Source of the DNA: Lysobacter enzymogenes | GTDB taxonomy: Bacteria > Pseudomonadota > Gammaproteobacteria > Xanthomonadales > Xanthomonadaceae | DNA: 64,000 nt | Direction of reading: 5' to 3' | NCBI RefSeq assembly: GCF_900106525.1 | Contig: NZ_FNOG01000004.1 | Span: 227,464 to 291,463 of the forward strand | In this document: positions 53,701 to 61,514 of the stretch, piece after piece | How positions within the stretch are numbered: the stretch's first letter is position 1 | How the letters are laid out: every line of letters begins with the position of its first letter | Program-made: the position numbers and the translations under genes | Notes under the pieces: generated by a model | What the model was told of the DNA's origin: nothing | Seen by the model: only the letters and a program-made list of their open reading frames with translations | The model's database searches: none

Positions 53701-53952
53701 AGCGAAAAGCTCGTGCAGCCGAGCAAGTAGCTCGGCCCACGAGGCTTTTAGCCGCTGGCACCGAGCGGATTTCTCGGCCGATCAAGCGAAATGCCCGGCG
53801 GTTGAAGCTCTGAGCCTGGGCGACCGAGCCCGGAGCGGCATCGATGAGGCTCGTTGCTCGGACGGCCGAGCCCGCCGCTGCATCGGCCGAGCAAAACGCT
53901 CGGACGCCCGAGCTTCGCGCTCCATCGGCCGAGCGTTTTGCTCGGCCGATGG
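53701..53952. repeat. Array of twelve degenerate 21-bp repeats with variable 5-nt loops
   Basis: Exactly twelve contiguous 21-bp units start at 53701. The consensus is AGC-N5-GCTCGG-x-C-G-x-CCG. The five bases between AGC and GCT differ in every unit (GAAAA, AAGTA, TTTTA, GGATT, GAAAT, TCTGA, CCGGA, TCGTT, CCGCC, AAAAC, TTCGC, GTTTT). With the CCG of the previous unit, several units form CCGAGC-N5-GCTCGG hairpins (6-bp stem, 5-nt loop); units 2, 10 and 12 are perfect. Because 21 is a multiple of 3, all frames on both strands stay open and encode seven-residue repeats (RA-xxSxxxA type). Whether it is translated is unclear. Confidence 0.85.
53881..53951. repeat. 23-bp perfect inverted repeat within the array
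   Basis: Positions 53881-53903 and 53929-53951 are perfect reverse complements over 23 bp, with 25 bp between. The loops of units 10 (AAAAC) and 12 (GTTTT) are complementary, so either each unit folds alone or these units pair with one another into one long stem. This alternative pairing is read directly from the sequence. Confidence 0.85.
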
Positions 53953-54035
53953 CGCTTGGCGCAACAAACCGCGCCCCCTGCCCCGCACCGCCGCACCCGC
54001 CCGGCCGGTTCACCGGCGCCAGCCACCTGCGGGGC

Positions 54036-54061
54036 AAAAAAATGCCGCCCGAAGGCGGCAT
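54036..54061 (-). terminator. Rho-independent terminator of the 155-residue protein gene
   Basis: On the leftward strand ATGCCGCC-TTCG-GGCGGCAT is followed by U residues from the A-run at 54036-54042. The TTCG tetraloop adds stability. It lies 42 bp beyond the stop codon and about 85 bp right of the 21-bp array, so transcripts of that gene should end before reaching the array. Confidence 0.9.
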
Positions 54062-54102
54062 AGACATTCGATACCCCGGGCGGGCGCGCCCATCGCGGCG
54101 CC

Positions 54103-54570
54103 TCACGCCGGCGGCGCAGCGGGCTCCCGGCGGGTGCGCGCCCAACGCGCCGACATCTCCTTGCGCAGCCCGTCCAGGCCCTGGTTCTTGCCGGCCACCT
54201 TGAGCAGCCCGTAGGCCTCCAGCGAGAACGCCATGATGTCGGCGCCCAGCGCCAACTCCGTATCGTCGCCGCGCTCGGCCAAACGCTGCAGGCGGTCGAG
54301 CAGCGGGCTCAGGCGGTCGAGCGTGCGCAGGTCCAACAGCGCGCCGGCCAAATCCACGCTGGGCGGGACCACCTGCGGGTTCTGCTCCAACACCCGCACC
54401 GCCTGCCGGCAGAACGTCTCGGACTTGGGGCCCATCTTGGCCAGGCGGCGGCGATCGTCCGGCGACAGCGACACCAGGCCGGACAGCACTGTCTCCAACT
54501 GGGACAAGGCCGCGTGTGCAGTAGCGAGCTGCTCGTCGCTGACTTCGAGGGTAATCAGGTTCTGACTCAT
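54103..54570 (-). CDS. Hypothetical helical protein next to the 21-bp array
   Basis: A 155-residue protein from ATG 54570 (GGAG eight bases upstream). It is almost wholly helical: LITLEVSDEQLATAHAALSQ, LETVLSGLVSLSPDDRRRLA, KMGPKSETFCRQAVRVLEQN, VDLAGALLDLRTLDRLSPLL and DRLQRLAERGDDTELALGAD. The C-terminus is basic (LRKEMSARWARTRREPAAPP). No domain was recognised. Helical bundles of this type occur in phase-separating or scaffold proteins, but this is speculation. It may be functionally linked to the nearby array, or merely adjacent. Confidence 0.65.
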   Translation of the reverse strand: MSQNLITLEVSDEQLATAHAALSQLETVLSGLVSLSPDDRRRLAKMGPKSETFCRQAVRVLEQNPQVVPPSVDLAGALLDLRTLDRLSPLLDRLQRLAERGDDTELALGADIMAFSLEAYGLLKVAGKNQGLDGLRKEMSARWARTRREPAAPPA

Positions 54571-54779
54571 CACGACACTCCATTTCGATTGGGACGCACG
54601 TCGGATCGACGGCGAACAGGATCGTCGCGGAGGCCGCGCGCGATGGGGAGTCGGTGAGCGCCGCATTGCGGGGTCGGAGATTTCTTGGGTGAAAAAGTGT
54701 GCACAACGCAACCGCTACTCAATCCGCTTGCGCAATAGACATACTAGCAATTTCGATTTAATTCCAACTACAAACCTCC

Positions 54780-55010
54780 TTAGGGCATCGACCGAATAGC
54801 AACGACAACCACATCCAAATCATCTGCGAATCGATCGAAGCACTGCGCCAACGCCTCGGCGGATAAATATACAACATCAGCGCCTGCCTCTCCCTGAGGC
54901 TCAGTCAGCTGAGCGAGGAGCCGCAACTGATCACGGACACGAACTAGCTCTTTGAGTCGCCCGTCTATGAGGGCCCCAAAACATACAGAATCATGGCATT
55001 TCACGCGCAT
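54780..55010 (-). CDS. Small hypothetical protein in the AT-rich island
   Basis: A 76-residue protein, MRVKCHDSVCFGALIDGRLK then ELVRVRDQLRLLAQLTEPQG. It continues EAGADVVYLSAEALAQCFDR and FADDLDVVVVAIRSMP. AGGAGG lies five bases before the ATG at 55010. Codon use is mixed and much less GC-biased than in the flanks, fitting the island. It follows the DUF4435 gene by 130 bp on the same strand. It could be an accessory gene of the PARIS-like pair or an unrelated passenger. No family recognised. Confidence 0.55.
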   Translation of the reverse strand: MRVKCHDSVCFGALIDGRLKELVRVRDQLRLLAQLTEPQGEAGADVVYLSAEALAQCFDRFADDLDVVVVAIRSMP

Positions 55011-55140
55011 TAGGAACCCTCCTGGACGAGCCCAGAGGATATCAGCGCATCAGATAAATTCAAAAATAGAATAAAACCTTATTCGAACTGAGATACCACG
55101 AAAATAAAAATAAGCAGAAAATCAGCGGCCGTAGGCAACA

Positions 55141-56070
55141 CTAACTACAGTTCGCTCTGCACTCCCGGTCTGAAGCCAATACAAATTCCGCCAATCCAGC
55201 GGGAAGAGGGGCTCTGGCCGCGAGACTACGATAATCCAAGCTAGCAGGCGTGAATGCCATATCAGTCACCTGCTCATGATGCAGCGTGGGCCGAGCAGAA
55301 CGGACATCATTATAAACAAGATGAACCCAAACCTTAAAAAAATGATACAAAAACTTCCCCCTAATCCACTCACGAGAATTGATCGAACTGAAAAAATCCC
55401 GCGCCTCCTCAATTGCCTCAGCCGGAACTGGATTTTCAGTTCTCACCAACCTCTCCAGACGCTCAGCATCTCGCACAACAGCAGTATCCAGCGAAATATT
55501 AATAGACGAAACTGCCGCATCCCATATATTAACCCCCCCAACCGCCCGCCCCACAGCCCCATGCAATACAAAGCTCGCAGGAAGCACACAAGCCACAAAA
55601 TCATTCATAGCAGCCAGATACTTATCTATCACCCCAGCTCTAGCACTTGGATCAGCGGAAAAATAAATATCCGCCTTCAACAGCGAATCAAGCACATCAG
55701 GATGCACTAAAAAATTTTCAAAAGAATAAGCAGGGGAAATATATATATCGCTATCAGAATGCGCCCCCCGCAAACCATCGTAATCATGATCAACAATAAA
55801 GTATGTACAAGTGCGCAATCCCGTTCGGTCTCGGAGGAGCATCTCCCTAAACTCTAGAGCACTACCCTTACCCCTAGCCACTAATGGCTCCCATTTCAGA
55901 TCAGGGGAAACTCGCCGCAACCAAATATCATAAACAACAAGATCATCCTTCCCTTCAACAACAAACACAAGCATGCATCTATCGAGCCCCCGCAATCGAG
56001 CAAGGGCCGTTTTTAGCACTGCGGGCTTATCCCTCTGAGAACGCAAATATTCACTAGTTATTCGAGTCAT
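55141..56070 (-). CDS. DUF4435 TOPRIM-like protein, AriB-like component of a PARIS-type system
   Basis: A 309-residue protein. The N-terminal half has a TOPRIM-like acidic set: Glu39 (CMLVFVVEGKDDLVVYDIWL), Asp94 and Asp96 (TYFIVDHDYDGLRG), and a conserved YSFENF (Glu118). This is the DUF4435 pattern. The C-terminal half is helical (DFFSSINSREWIRGKFLYHF). In PARIS, the DUF4435 protein AriB is the toxic nuclease released when the ATPase AriA senses a phage anti-restriction protein. Here it starts at the A of the ATPase gene's stop codon (TGATG overlap), so the two are translationally coupled. DNA is AT-rich. Identity with PARIS is inferred from architecture. Confidence 0.8.
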   Translation of the reverse strand: MTRITSEYLRSQRDKPAVLKTALARLRGLDRCMLVFVVEGKDDLVVYDIWLRRVSPDLKWEPLVARGKGSALEFREMLLRDRTGLRTCTYFIVDHDYDGLRGAHSDSDIYISPAYSFENFLVHPDVLDSLLKADIYFSADPSARAGVIDKYLAAMNDFVACVLPASFVLHGAVGRAVGGVNIWDAAVSSINISLDTAVVRDAERLERLVRTENPVPAEAIEEARDFFSSINSREWIRGKFLYHFFKVWVHLVYNDVRSARPTLHHEQVTDMAFTPASLDYRSLAARAPLPAGLAEFVLASDRECRANCS

Positions 56071-57530
56071 CAGAATAACCCCTGCGGAACCTTCGTTACC
56101 TCCAACGCCCCCGCATACGGATCCAGTTCATTATCAAAAACGAAAGGAGAATGCGTAATCGCTAACAATTGACATACAGAACCGGAACGCATCATGTCCG
56201 GGAGAATTCGCCTCTGCCAATCAATTGACAACGACAGCTCGGGCTCGTCAACCAAAACCAGCTTCTGTCTCTCATACAAATACAACTTGGCCAGTATCGA
56301 AACAATCTGCTTCTCACCAGACGAAAGCTGACTGAGGGGAATTGATTTTCGTGTCCAGGAGTTAATGACAGCCACTCGCATTAAATTTTGATCATAGGTA
56401 AATACTTTCTCCTCATTCGAATCGCTTAAATAACTATTGCATGCATCAACAAAGCGCTGAAGCATTGCCTCAGTCTCCTTTGTCTTTTCTATCACACCTC
56501 CGAGTCGGCTTAGAAAATATCTAAGCAACCGCTGATCCTCCGCAGAAATATCCCCAGAAACGTAAAGAGCAGCTATTGCCGATATTCTTTTCTCATTCTG
56601 AACATCAGAAACAGAAGAAACTCTATGACTCTCCACGCCCAACTTAGAATCTCGCGAAATTCGCGACAAAAAACGCCTCAGAGATTCAAGATCGGGCAAT
56701 TCCGCTATGGATGCCGACTCGAACTTAATCTTTCCGGAAAGCGCGTCATCAATGATAGTAGCGCTCGCATTTCTGTACTCCAAATTGGAAATTCTTTCCA
56801 CATCATCTGAGAGCTGAGCCAGACGAAGCTCTACATCTTCTAATCCAAAATTAATCCCTCCCGCATCTAGAGGCACGCTCTTTCTAGATGCAGCTACATG
56901 CCTTGAGCTAGTCGTGGCATACCCCTTTCGCATCCTTGTTCGAGGGCTTAAGAGCGGATTCTCAATTCTCCTATAAGTTGGCAGATACAATATGTCAGCA
57001 TCCCCCAAGGCCGCCGCCACGGAGTCAGAAATCGCACTAAGCTCAACAGTATTATTAAAAGACAACCCTGCCACAATACTGTCAAGGGCCGCATATATAT
57101 CGCCATAATCCATGGGCGTTGCAGAGTACAATTGCCTAAAAATATTACTACTGCGAACCGCTTGCGACTCCCTGCCTAACATATAATCATTATGTATGAA
57201 ATCGTAAAGATCCTCTTCTGAGATCCCAGACTCTCCCGCCAACCTAGTCAATCTCTCGTGTGCATCACCTTTAACGCCCCCAATTGACTCTTTTCGAAGC
57301 AAAACAGGTTCAGTCAAAGTGCAGAACTCGCACTCAATTGATAAAAAATCCAACGATTGCAGCCTATAAAACCGTCGCCGCAAGAATGCATGAAGAGCAT
57401 TCAGTACGGTTGTCTTTCCTGATCCATTACCAGCAATCAATATAAGCAAATTGTCATGGAAATTTATTTCGACATCCTTATACCCATACAAGCCATTTAT
57501 CTTGAACCTACGAATTATTGGCCCAGTCAT
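56070..57530 (-). CDS. AAA/ABC-type ATPase, AriA-like component of a PARIS-type system
   Basis: A 486-residue ATPase of the AAA_15/AAA_21 (OLD-like, SMC-ABC) type. Walker A is GNGSGKT (about 34-40), after FKINGLYGYKDVEINFHDNL. The ABC signature LSSGEKQ lies at about 402-408, Walker B is LVLVDEPE (about 424-431), and the H-loop is AITHSPFVF. The middle contains helical and coiled segments. The start is ATG 57530 with GAGG seven bases upstream; a TTG six bases further is possible. In PARIS, AriA forms a cage that holds AriB and senses viral triggers. The coupled DUF4435 gene downstream supports that reading. It may be transcribed together with the glycosyltransferase, which ends 42 bp upstream. 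Confidence 0.82.
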   Translation of the reverse strand: MTGPIIRRFKINGLYGYKDVEINFHDNLLILIAGNGSGKTTVLNALHAFLRRRFYRLQSLDFLSIECEFCTLTEPVLLRKESIGGVKGDAHERLTRLAGESGISEEDLYDFIHNDYMLGRESQAVRSSNIFRQLYSATPMDYGDIYAALDSIVAGLSFNNTVELSAISDSVAAALGDADILYLPTYRRIENPLLSPRTRMRKGYATTSSRHVAASRKSVPLDAGGINFGLEDVELRLAQLSDDVERISNLEYRNASATIIDDALSGKIKFESASIAELPDLESLRRFLSRISRDSKLGVESHRVSSVSDVQNEKRISAIAALYVSGDISAEDQRLLRYFLSRLGGVIEKTKETEAMLQRFVDACNSYLSDSNEEKVFTYDQNLMRVAVINSWTRKSIPLSQLSSGEKQIVSILAKLYLYERQKLVLVDEPELSLSIDWQRRILPDMMRSGSVCQLLAITHSPFVFDNELDPYAGALEVTKVPQGLF

Positions 57531-57571
57531 AGTCAATCCTCAACTTATAGCACGGCACATTAATAATCCCC

Positions 57572-58996
57572 TTAACGAGGCCATTTCTCAGCGACGGTCA
57601 GAATTCCGCGGGAAAAAAGCCCAAACTCTTTTTCTAGCCGTTGCATTTCCACTTCTTGAAAATCACTGCACAAACGATTTTTTAGAAACTCGACCGCATC
57701 GATCGCCGCACTTAATAACCGGCCACTACCATAATCACTGAGATATATCCCCGTTTGCACATCTAACCCGCGTACTGTCGGCCCTAATTCCACTCGCAGC
57801 ATCTCAAATTCAAACTCGGCTTTCGCTTCTTCATCGAGAGCACGCAATGCCTGATCCAAATCAAGCTCGAAGTTAGTAATAGCCCAGTTCGCCTCCGACA
57901 TCCGAGCTCCTGTCTTACATTGCCCCTGCACCACTTCCCCCCGCCTTAAATCCCGCAGCACCTGCTCAGCCACCCCACGCCAAGCCCCGGGATCTCGCTG
58001 CCCTCGCTCGTCCTCGACCATATCGAACGTCTCATAGACGTTGATCCCATGCTCAGGCGGCAACAAATGCCGGTTATTCCCAACCCCGTTGGTATAAACC
58101 GGACACCCTTGGTGCACCGACTCCAACACATAGAACCCAAACGGCTCCGGGAACCGGTTATAGGCCAACCCAAACCGACACCCGCGCATCAGCCGGAACA
58201 ACGCCGCTTGGCTCAGGTGCGGCACGCGCACGAAGTAATCGGCGCAGCTGCGCCCGGCCGGGGCCAGCATCGCGTCCAGGCCGCGACGGACGTCTTCGGT
58301 CAGCGAGTGCTCGGAGACGAACAGGCGTATCGGCGGCAGCGGCGCGGTGCGCAGTTCGTTGAGCCAGTAGAGGATGCTCAGCGTCGCCAGCCAGTCTTGT
58401 TTGCCCGGTTGCAGGGCGTGGCCCCAGACGGTGGCGCCGCTGTCGAGTTCGCGCAGCAGCGCGGGCGGCAGGTCGGCGCCGTGGGCGAAGCCGGGGTGGC
58501 CGTCGGGGTATTCGACGCTGGGCAGCGGCAGGCGGATGGACTTCGTGCGCATCAGGCCGCGCGGGTTGAGCACGCGGCGTTGGCGCCAGTTGGGGAAGGC
58601 GAACAGCGATCGCAGCACGTCGGCGAGGTACGGCGAGTTGGCGAGGTGCAGGTCGACGGCGGGGTTGGCGATCCAGGCGCCGGCGCCGTAGGCCAGGCCG
58701 TGGTAGAGCACGGCGTTGTGGCGCGCCCAGCCGCGCGCGGGCGAGCGCGCGGCGGTGCCGGTGGCGTCGAACAGGGCGATGTGCGGGGGCGCGTCGGCGT
58801 CGAAGCGGGTCAGTTGGCCGGCCAGGCCGTAGGGCAGCATGGCCTCTTCGCCCAGGTCGTTGCGCGGCGGTTCGAACGATCGCACGTCCCAGCCGTTGCG
58901 GGTCAGGATCGGGCCGATGGCGTGGTTGACGTAGCCGACGGAGTGGAACGGGGGGCCGCCGCTTTGCGACAACATCAGTGCGATGGTATTCGACAT
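57572..58996 (-). CDS. Glycosyltransferase (GT4-like), 3' third in low-GC DNA
   Basis: A 474-residue protein with a Rossmann-like N-terminus (MSNTIALMLSQSGGPPFHSV) and the C-terminal GT-B motif region RFPEPFGFYVLESVHQGCPV YTNGVGNNRHLLPPEHGINV, where PEPFGFYVLESVHQGCPV matches the EPFG-x3-LEA-type nucleotide-sugar loop. GC falls sharply in the coding DNA of about the last 150 residues (57572-58150), while the first two thirds are as GC-rich as the genome. The gene thus looks mosaic, with its 3' end joined to the island holding the ATPase. Start at ATG 58996. Sugar donor and acceptor unknown. Confidence 0.75.
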   Translation of the reverse strand: MSNTIALMLSQSGGPPFHSVGYVNHAIGPILTRNGWDVRSFEPPRNDLGEEAMLPYGLAGQLTRFDADAPPHIALFDATGTAARSPARGWARHNAVLYHGLAYGAGAWIANPAVDLHLANSPYLADVLRSLFAFPNWRQRRVLNPRGLMRTKSIRLPLPSVEYPDGHPGFAHGADLPPALLRELDSGATVWGHALQPGKQDWLATLSILYWLNELRTAPLPPIRLFVSEHSLTEDVRRGLDAMLAPAGRSCADYFVRVPHLSQAALFRLMRGCRFGLAYNRFPEPFGFYVLESVHQGCPVYTNGVGNNRHLLPPEHGINVYETFDMVEDERGQRDPGAWRGVAEQVLRDLRRGEVVQGQCKTGARMSEANWAITNFELDLDQALRALDEEAKAEFEFEMLRVELGPTVRGLDVQTGIYLSDYGSGRLLSAAIDAVEFLKNRLCSDFQEVEMQRLEKEFGLFSRGILTVAEKWPR

Positions 58997-59224
58997 TCCT
59001 TGCCTGCCCCGCCGAGGTGTGAGGCGCGACGGGATGCAGGGGTGTGCCCATCGACCCCGCCGGTCGCGACTGCGAATCCGTGCTGTGCGAGTCTTACATG
59101 CCCTGGCCTGCGCCGTCATCCGCCTTTGGCGCGGGACGTGACGGACGATCCGCGCGGATCCGGCGGCAAGGCCGCGCCGGCGGCGTTGCCGGCGCATCTT
59201 TTCTTCGCCGCGAAGCCTCGCGGC

Positions 59225-61321
59225 TCACGCGCTGTCTGTCTGCGCTTCGTCGGCCTCCGCCTGCGCCGCGATCGCTTGCATCCATTCGCTCCGGAACGCC
59301 TCGAACTTTTCCATCGCCGCTTTCATCTCGGCTTGGGTCATCGAGGTGCGTTGGAAGTACCAGCACACCGCCATCCATTCGGGCGATAGCCACGCGGGGG
59401 CGTGCGAGCTCTCGAGCTGGTCGGCCATCAGATGCATCTGGAACGGATACAGCAGCGCGAACACCAGGTCCAGCGCGGTCGGCGTCGCCCCCTGCCACAA
59501 ACGCAGTTCGACCAGATAGTCGCCGCCGACGCCCGCACGCAGCCCGGCCGAGCCGGTGAAAAACCGCGACAGCGCCGACTCGTCGGCGAACAGCACGCCG
59601 TCCCGCGCGCCCGTGGTGGCGTAGGGCAAGGCGTTGAGGATGCAGGGAACGATGGTCTTGCCGATGCCTTCGGGGAGGTGCTGTTCCAGGATCTGCGGGT
59701 AGCGCTCCAAGGCATCGGCCAGGCGTTTGACCTGTTTGATGTTTTCGCGGCATTCCTTTTCGAAGTAGTACGCGGCCACCGGGTGGTTGGACGACAGTGT
59801 GTGGTTCTTGCACTCGAACACGAACAGGAAGTCGCCCCAGGCCAGCAGCGCGTCGTACTGGTATTGCTGGTCGTCGAGCTTGACCGTCGGCGCGCCGGCC
59901 TTCAGGCCCAGGCGCTGGAACAGGTCGAGAATGCGGCGCTCGAAAGCCTCGCCCTTGCCTTCGACCTGCGCCGTTTCGTGTTCGTCCAGCCGTGCTTTGG
60001 AGGCGATGGCCGACAGCACCACCTGCGAGATCAGCGAGGTCGCCAGTGCATAGGCCACGACGATCAGGTCGCCGCCCGTGGTGGCGATCAGCGGTTGGTC
60101 GAAGAGATCGCGGCTGGAGCGGTGCAGCGTGACATGCGACAGGAAGGTTTCGGCCTTGTCTTCGCTCAGGCCGCAGGCGGTCAGTTCGGCCAGCAGATCG
60201 GCCCGGGCGTAGCGCAGCCAGAACGCGTTTTCCTGCGCGCCGGCCGAGTCGTTCTGCACGCGCCGCCGGATCGCGGCATAGCCGCGGATCCATTCGATCA
60301 TGCGCAAGCCGGAGAACACCTGCTCGGAGGTGGTCGCGTCGATCGACAGCAGATGCGCCATCGATTCCACTGCCAGCGCTTCGTCAATGGACAGATACGT
60401 CTCGGGCGGCAGGTGGTGATCGCCGGAATTCTTGAGGGTGCGCTTGGACAGTCCCCGCGCCATGATGCGCAGATCGTTGCTGATCCGGTCCATCAGGCGT
60501 TCGTTGGCGCAGATATCGGGAAACTCGCGCTCGCCGTCGAGTTCCAGGACGTGGCCGTAGCGGCTCACGCCGGGTTCGCCGTACCGTTCGCCCACCAGAT
60601 GCCGCACTTCCGCTTCGCTCAACGGCCGCAGCCGGGCGCCCCGGAACCGTACTTTCTGTTGTGCGCCGTCCCAGTTGCGCCATGAGTTGGCGTAGAGGCC
60701 GTAGCCGTTCATGCGCTGGACGTCGGCCTCTTCGATGGCCGGGCAATCCGGGACCCGCACGTGGCCTTGCGCGTCGAACCACTTGCCGCGGTAGGCCTCC
60801 ATCATCACGGTGTTCTTGACCAGATCCAGCAAGGCGCCCAGGGCCACGTCGGGATCGAGCCGGCGGCCGTCGGGCGCCTGGATCATCGGGTTGGCGACGC
60901 CTTCGCCGCTGACGATGGCCTTTTCCATCTGCGCGTTCAAATAGCGCGATTCGCGGCTCGCCAGTTCCAGCATGCTCGCGACCCGCGTAGCCCCGCTCAT
61001 CGGCTTCCAGGGGCCGGTGTCGATCTCTTTGAGGATTCCGGCGAAACCGGCTTCGACCAGGGCGAGGTCGGCGGTGTGGGCCTCCAGCGCCGAGGCGTGG
61101 TCGCCCTGCCCCGCTGCGCGCAGGTAGGCGGCCAGCTGCGACAGCAGCTCATCGCGGGCGGCGAGTCCTTTGCCGCCGTGCTTGAACAGCATCGACTCGT
61201 TGATGCGCACCAGCTCGACCAGCTTCTCGCCGTCGAATGTCGCAATCGCATCCATGTGCGCTTTCAAGCTCGCCCATGAAGTGTCCTTCAAGGCCGCCTT
61301 GACTGTGTCTTGGCTCAGCAT
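59225..61321 (-). CDS. Large protein with C-terminal PD-(D/E)XK nuclease signature, unknown system
   Basis: A 698-residue protein. Residues 1-440 are helical with no recognised domain (MLSQDTVKAALKDTSWASLK; DRISNDLRIMARGLSKRTLK). From about 455 a restriction-endonuclease-like core appears: EGKGEAFERRILDLFQRLGL, then QYQYDALLAWGDFLFVFECK with Asp490, Glu503 and Lys505 (D...ExK), and Glu458 or Glu461 on the first helix. A C-terminal helical part follows (CRENIKQVKRLADALERYPQ). GC is normal for the window. It neighbours a PARIS-like pair and a mosaic glycosyltransferase, so it may be a defence nuclease. No named family fits the whole protein. Confidence 0.75.
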   Translation of the reverse strand: MLSQDTVKAALKDTSWASLKAHMDAIATFDGEKLVELVRINESMLFKHGGKGLAARDELLSQLAAYLRAAGQGDHASALEAHTADLALVEAGFAGILKEIDTGPWKPMSGATRVASMLELASRESRYLNAQMEKAIVSGEGVANPMIQAPDGRRLDPDVALGALLDLVKNTVMMEAYRGKWFDAQGHVRVPDCPAIEEADVQRMNGYGLYANSWRNWDGAQQKVRFRGARLRPLSEAEVRHLVGERYGEPGVSRYGHVLELDGEREFPDICANERLMDRISNDLRIMARGLSKRTLKNSGDHHLPPETYLSIDEALAVESMAHLLSIDATTSEQVFSGLRMIEWIRGYAAIRRRVQNDSAGAQENAFWLRYARADLLAELTACGLSEDKAETFLSHVTLHRSSRDLFDQPLIATTGGDLIVVAYALATSLISQVVLSAIASKARLDEHETAQVEGKGEAFERRILDLFQRLGLKAGAPTVKLDDQQYQYDALLAWGDFLFVFECKNHTLSSNHPVAAYYFEKECRENIKQVKRLADALERYPQILEQHLPEGIGKTIVPCILNALPYATTGARDGVLFADESALSRFFTGSAGLRAGVGGDYLVELRLWQGATPTALDLVFALLYPFQMHLMADQLESSHAPAWLSPEWMAVCWYFQRTSMTQAEMKAAMEKFEAFRSEWMQAIAAQAEADEAQTDSA

Positions 61322-61514
61322 CGTCTCCCCCCGAGACGTTGTCCCTTCACTGGGACGTCAGTTCGATCCGATGGCGGCCGGTCTTTGCGTCCGGCGCGCC
61401 GTCATGGTCGAACGTGAAAAATCTTCCGTTCCGGCCACGGCACTACAAGGCCGAACTACAGGACGAAAGGCCGAGGCAATGCGCTTCGGCCCCACGCCTG
61501 ACATCGAGCAACGA

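Noticed and set aside
53701-53952. CRISPR array
   Set aside because: Units are 21 bp with only 5 variable bases, no spacer of 25-40 bp, repeats are degenerate and no cas gene is nearby.
53636-54214. A protein-coding gene of about 190 residues made of seven-residue repeats over the 21-bp array
   Set aside because: All six frames are open because of the 21-bp period. No clear ribosome-binding site and the C-terminal part runs through the terminator and antisense to the 155-residue gene. Kept only as a possibility in the repeat entry.
55276-55710. Plus-strand frame opposite the DUF4435 gene
   Set aside because: Asn/Ser/Pro/His-rich composition typical of antisense frames in AT-rich DNA, without a ribosome-binding site or homology signal.
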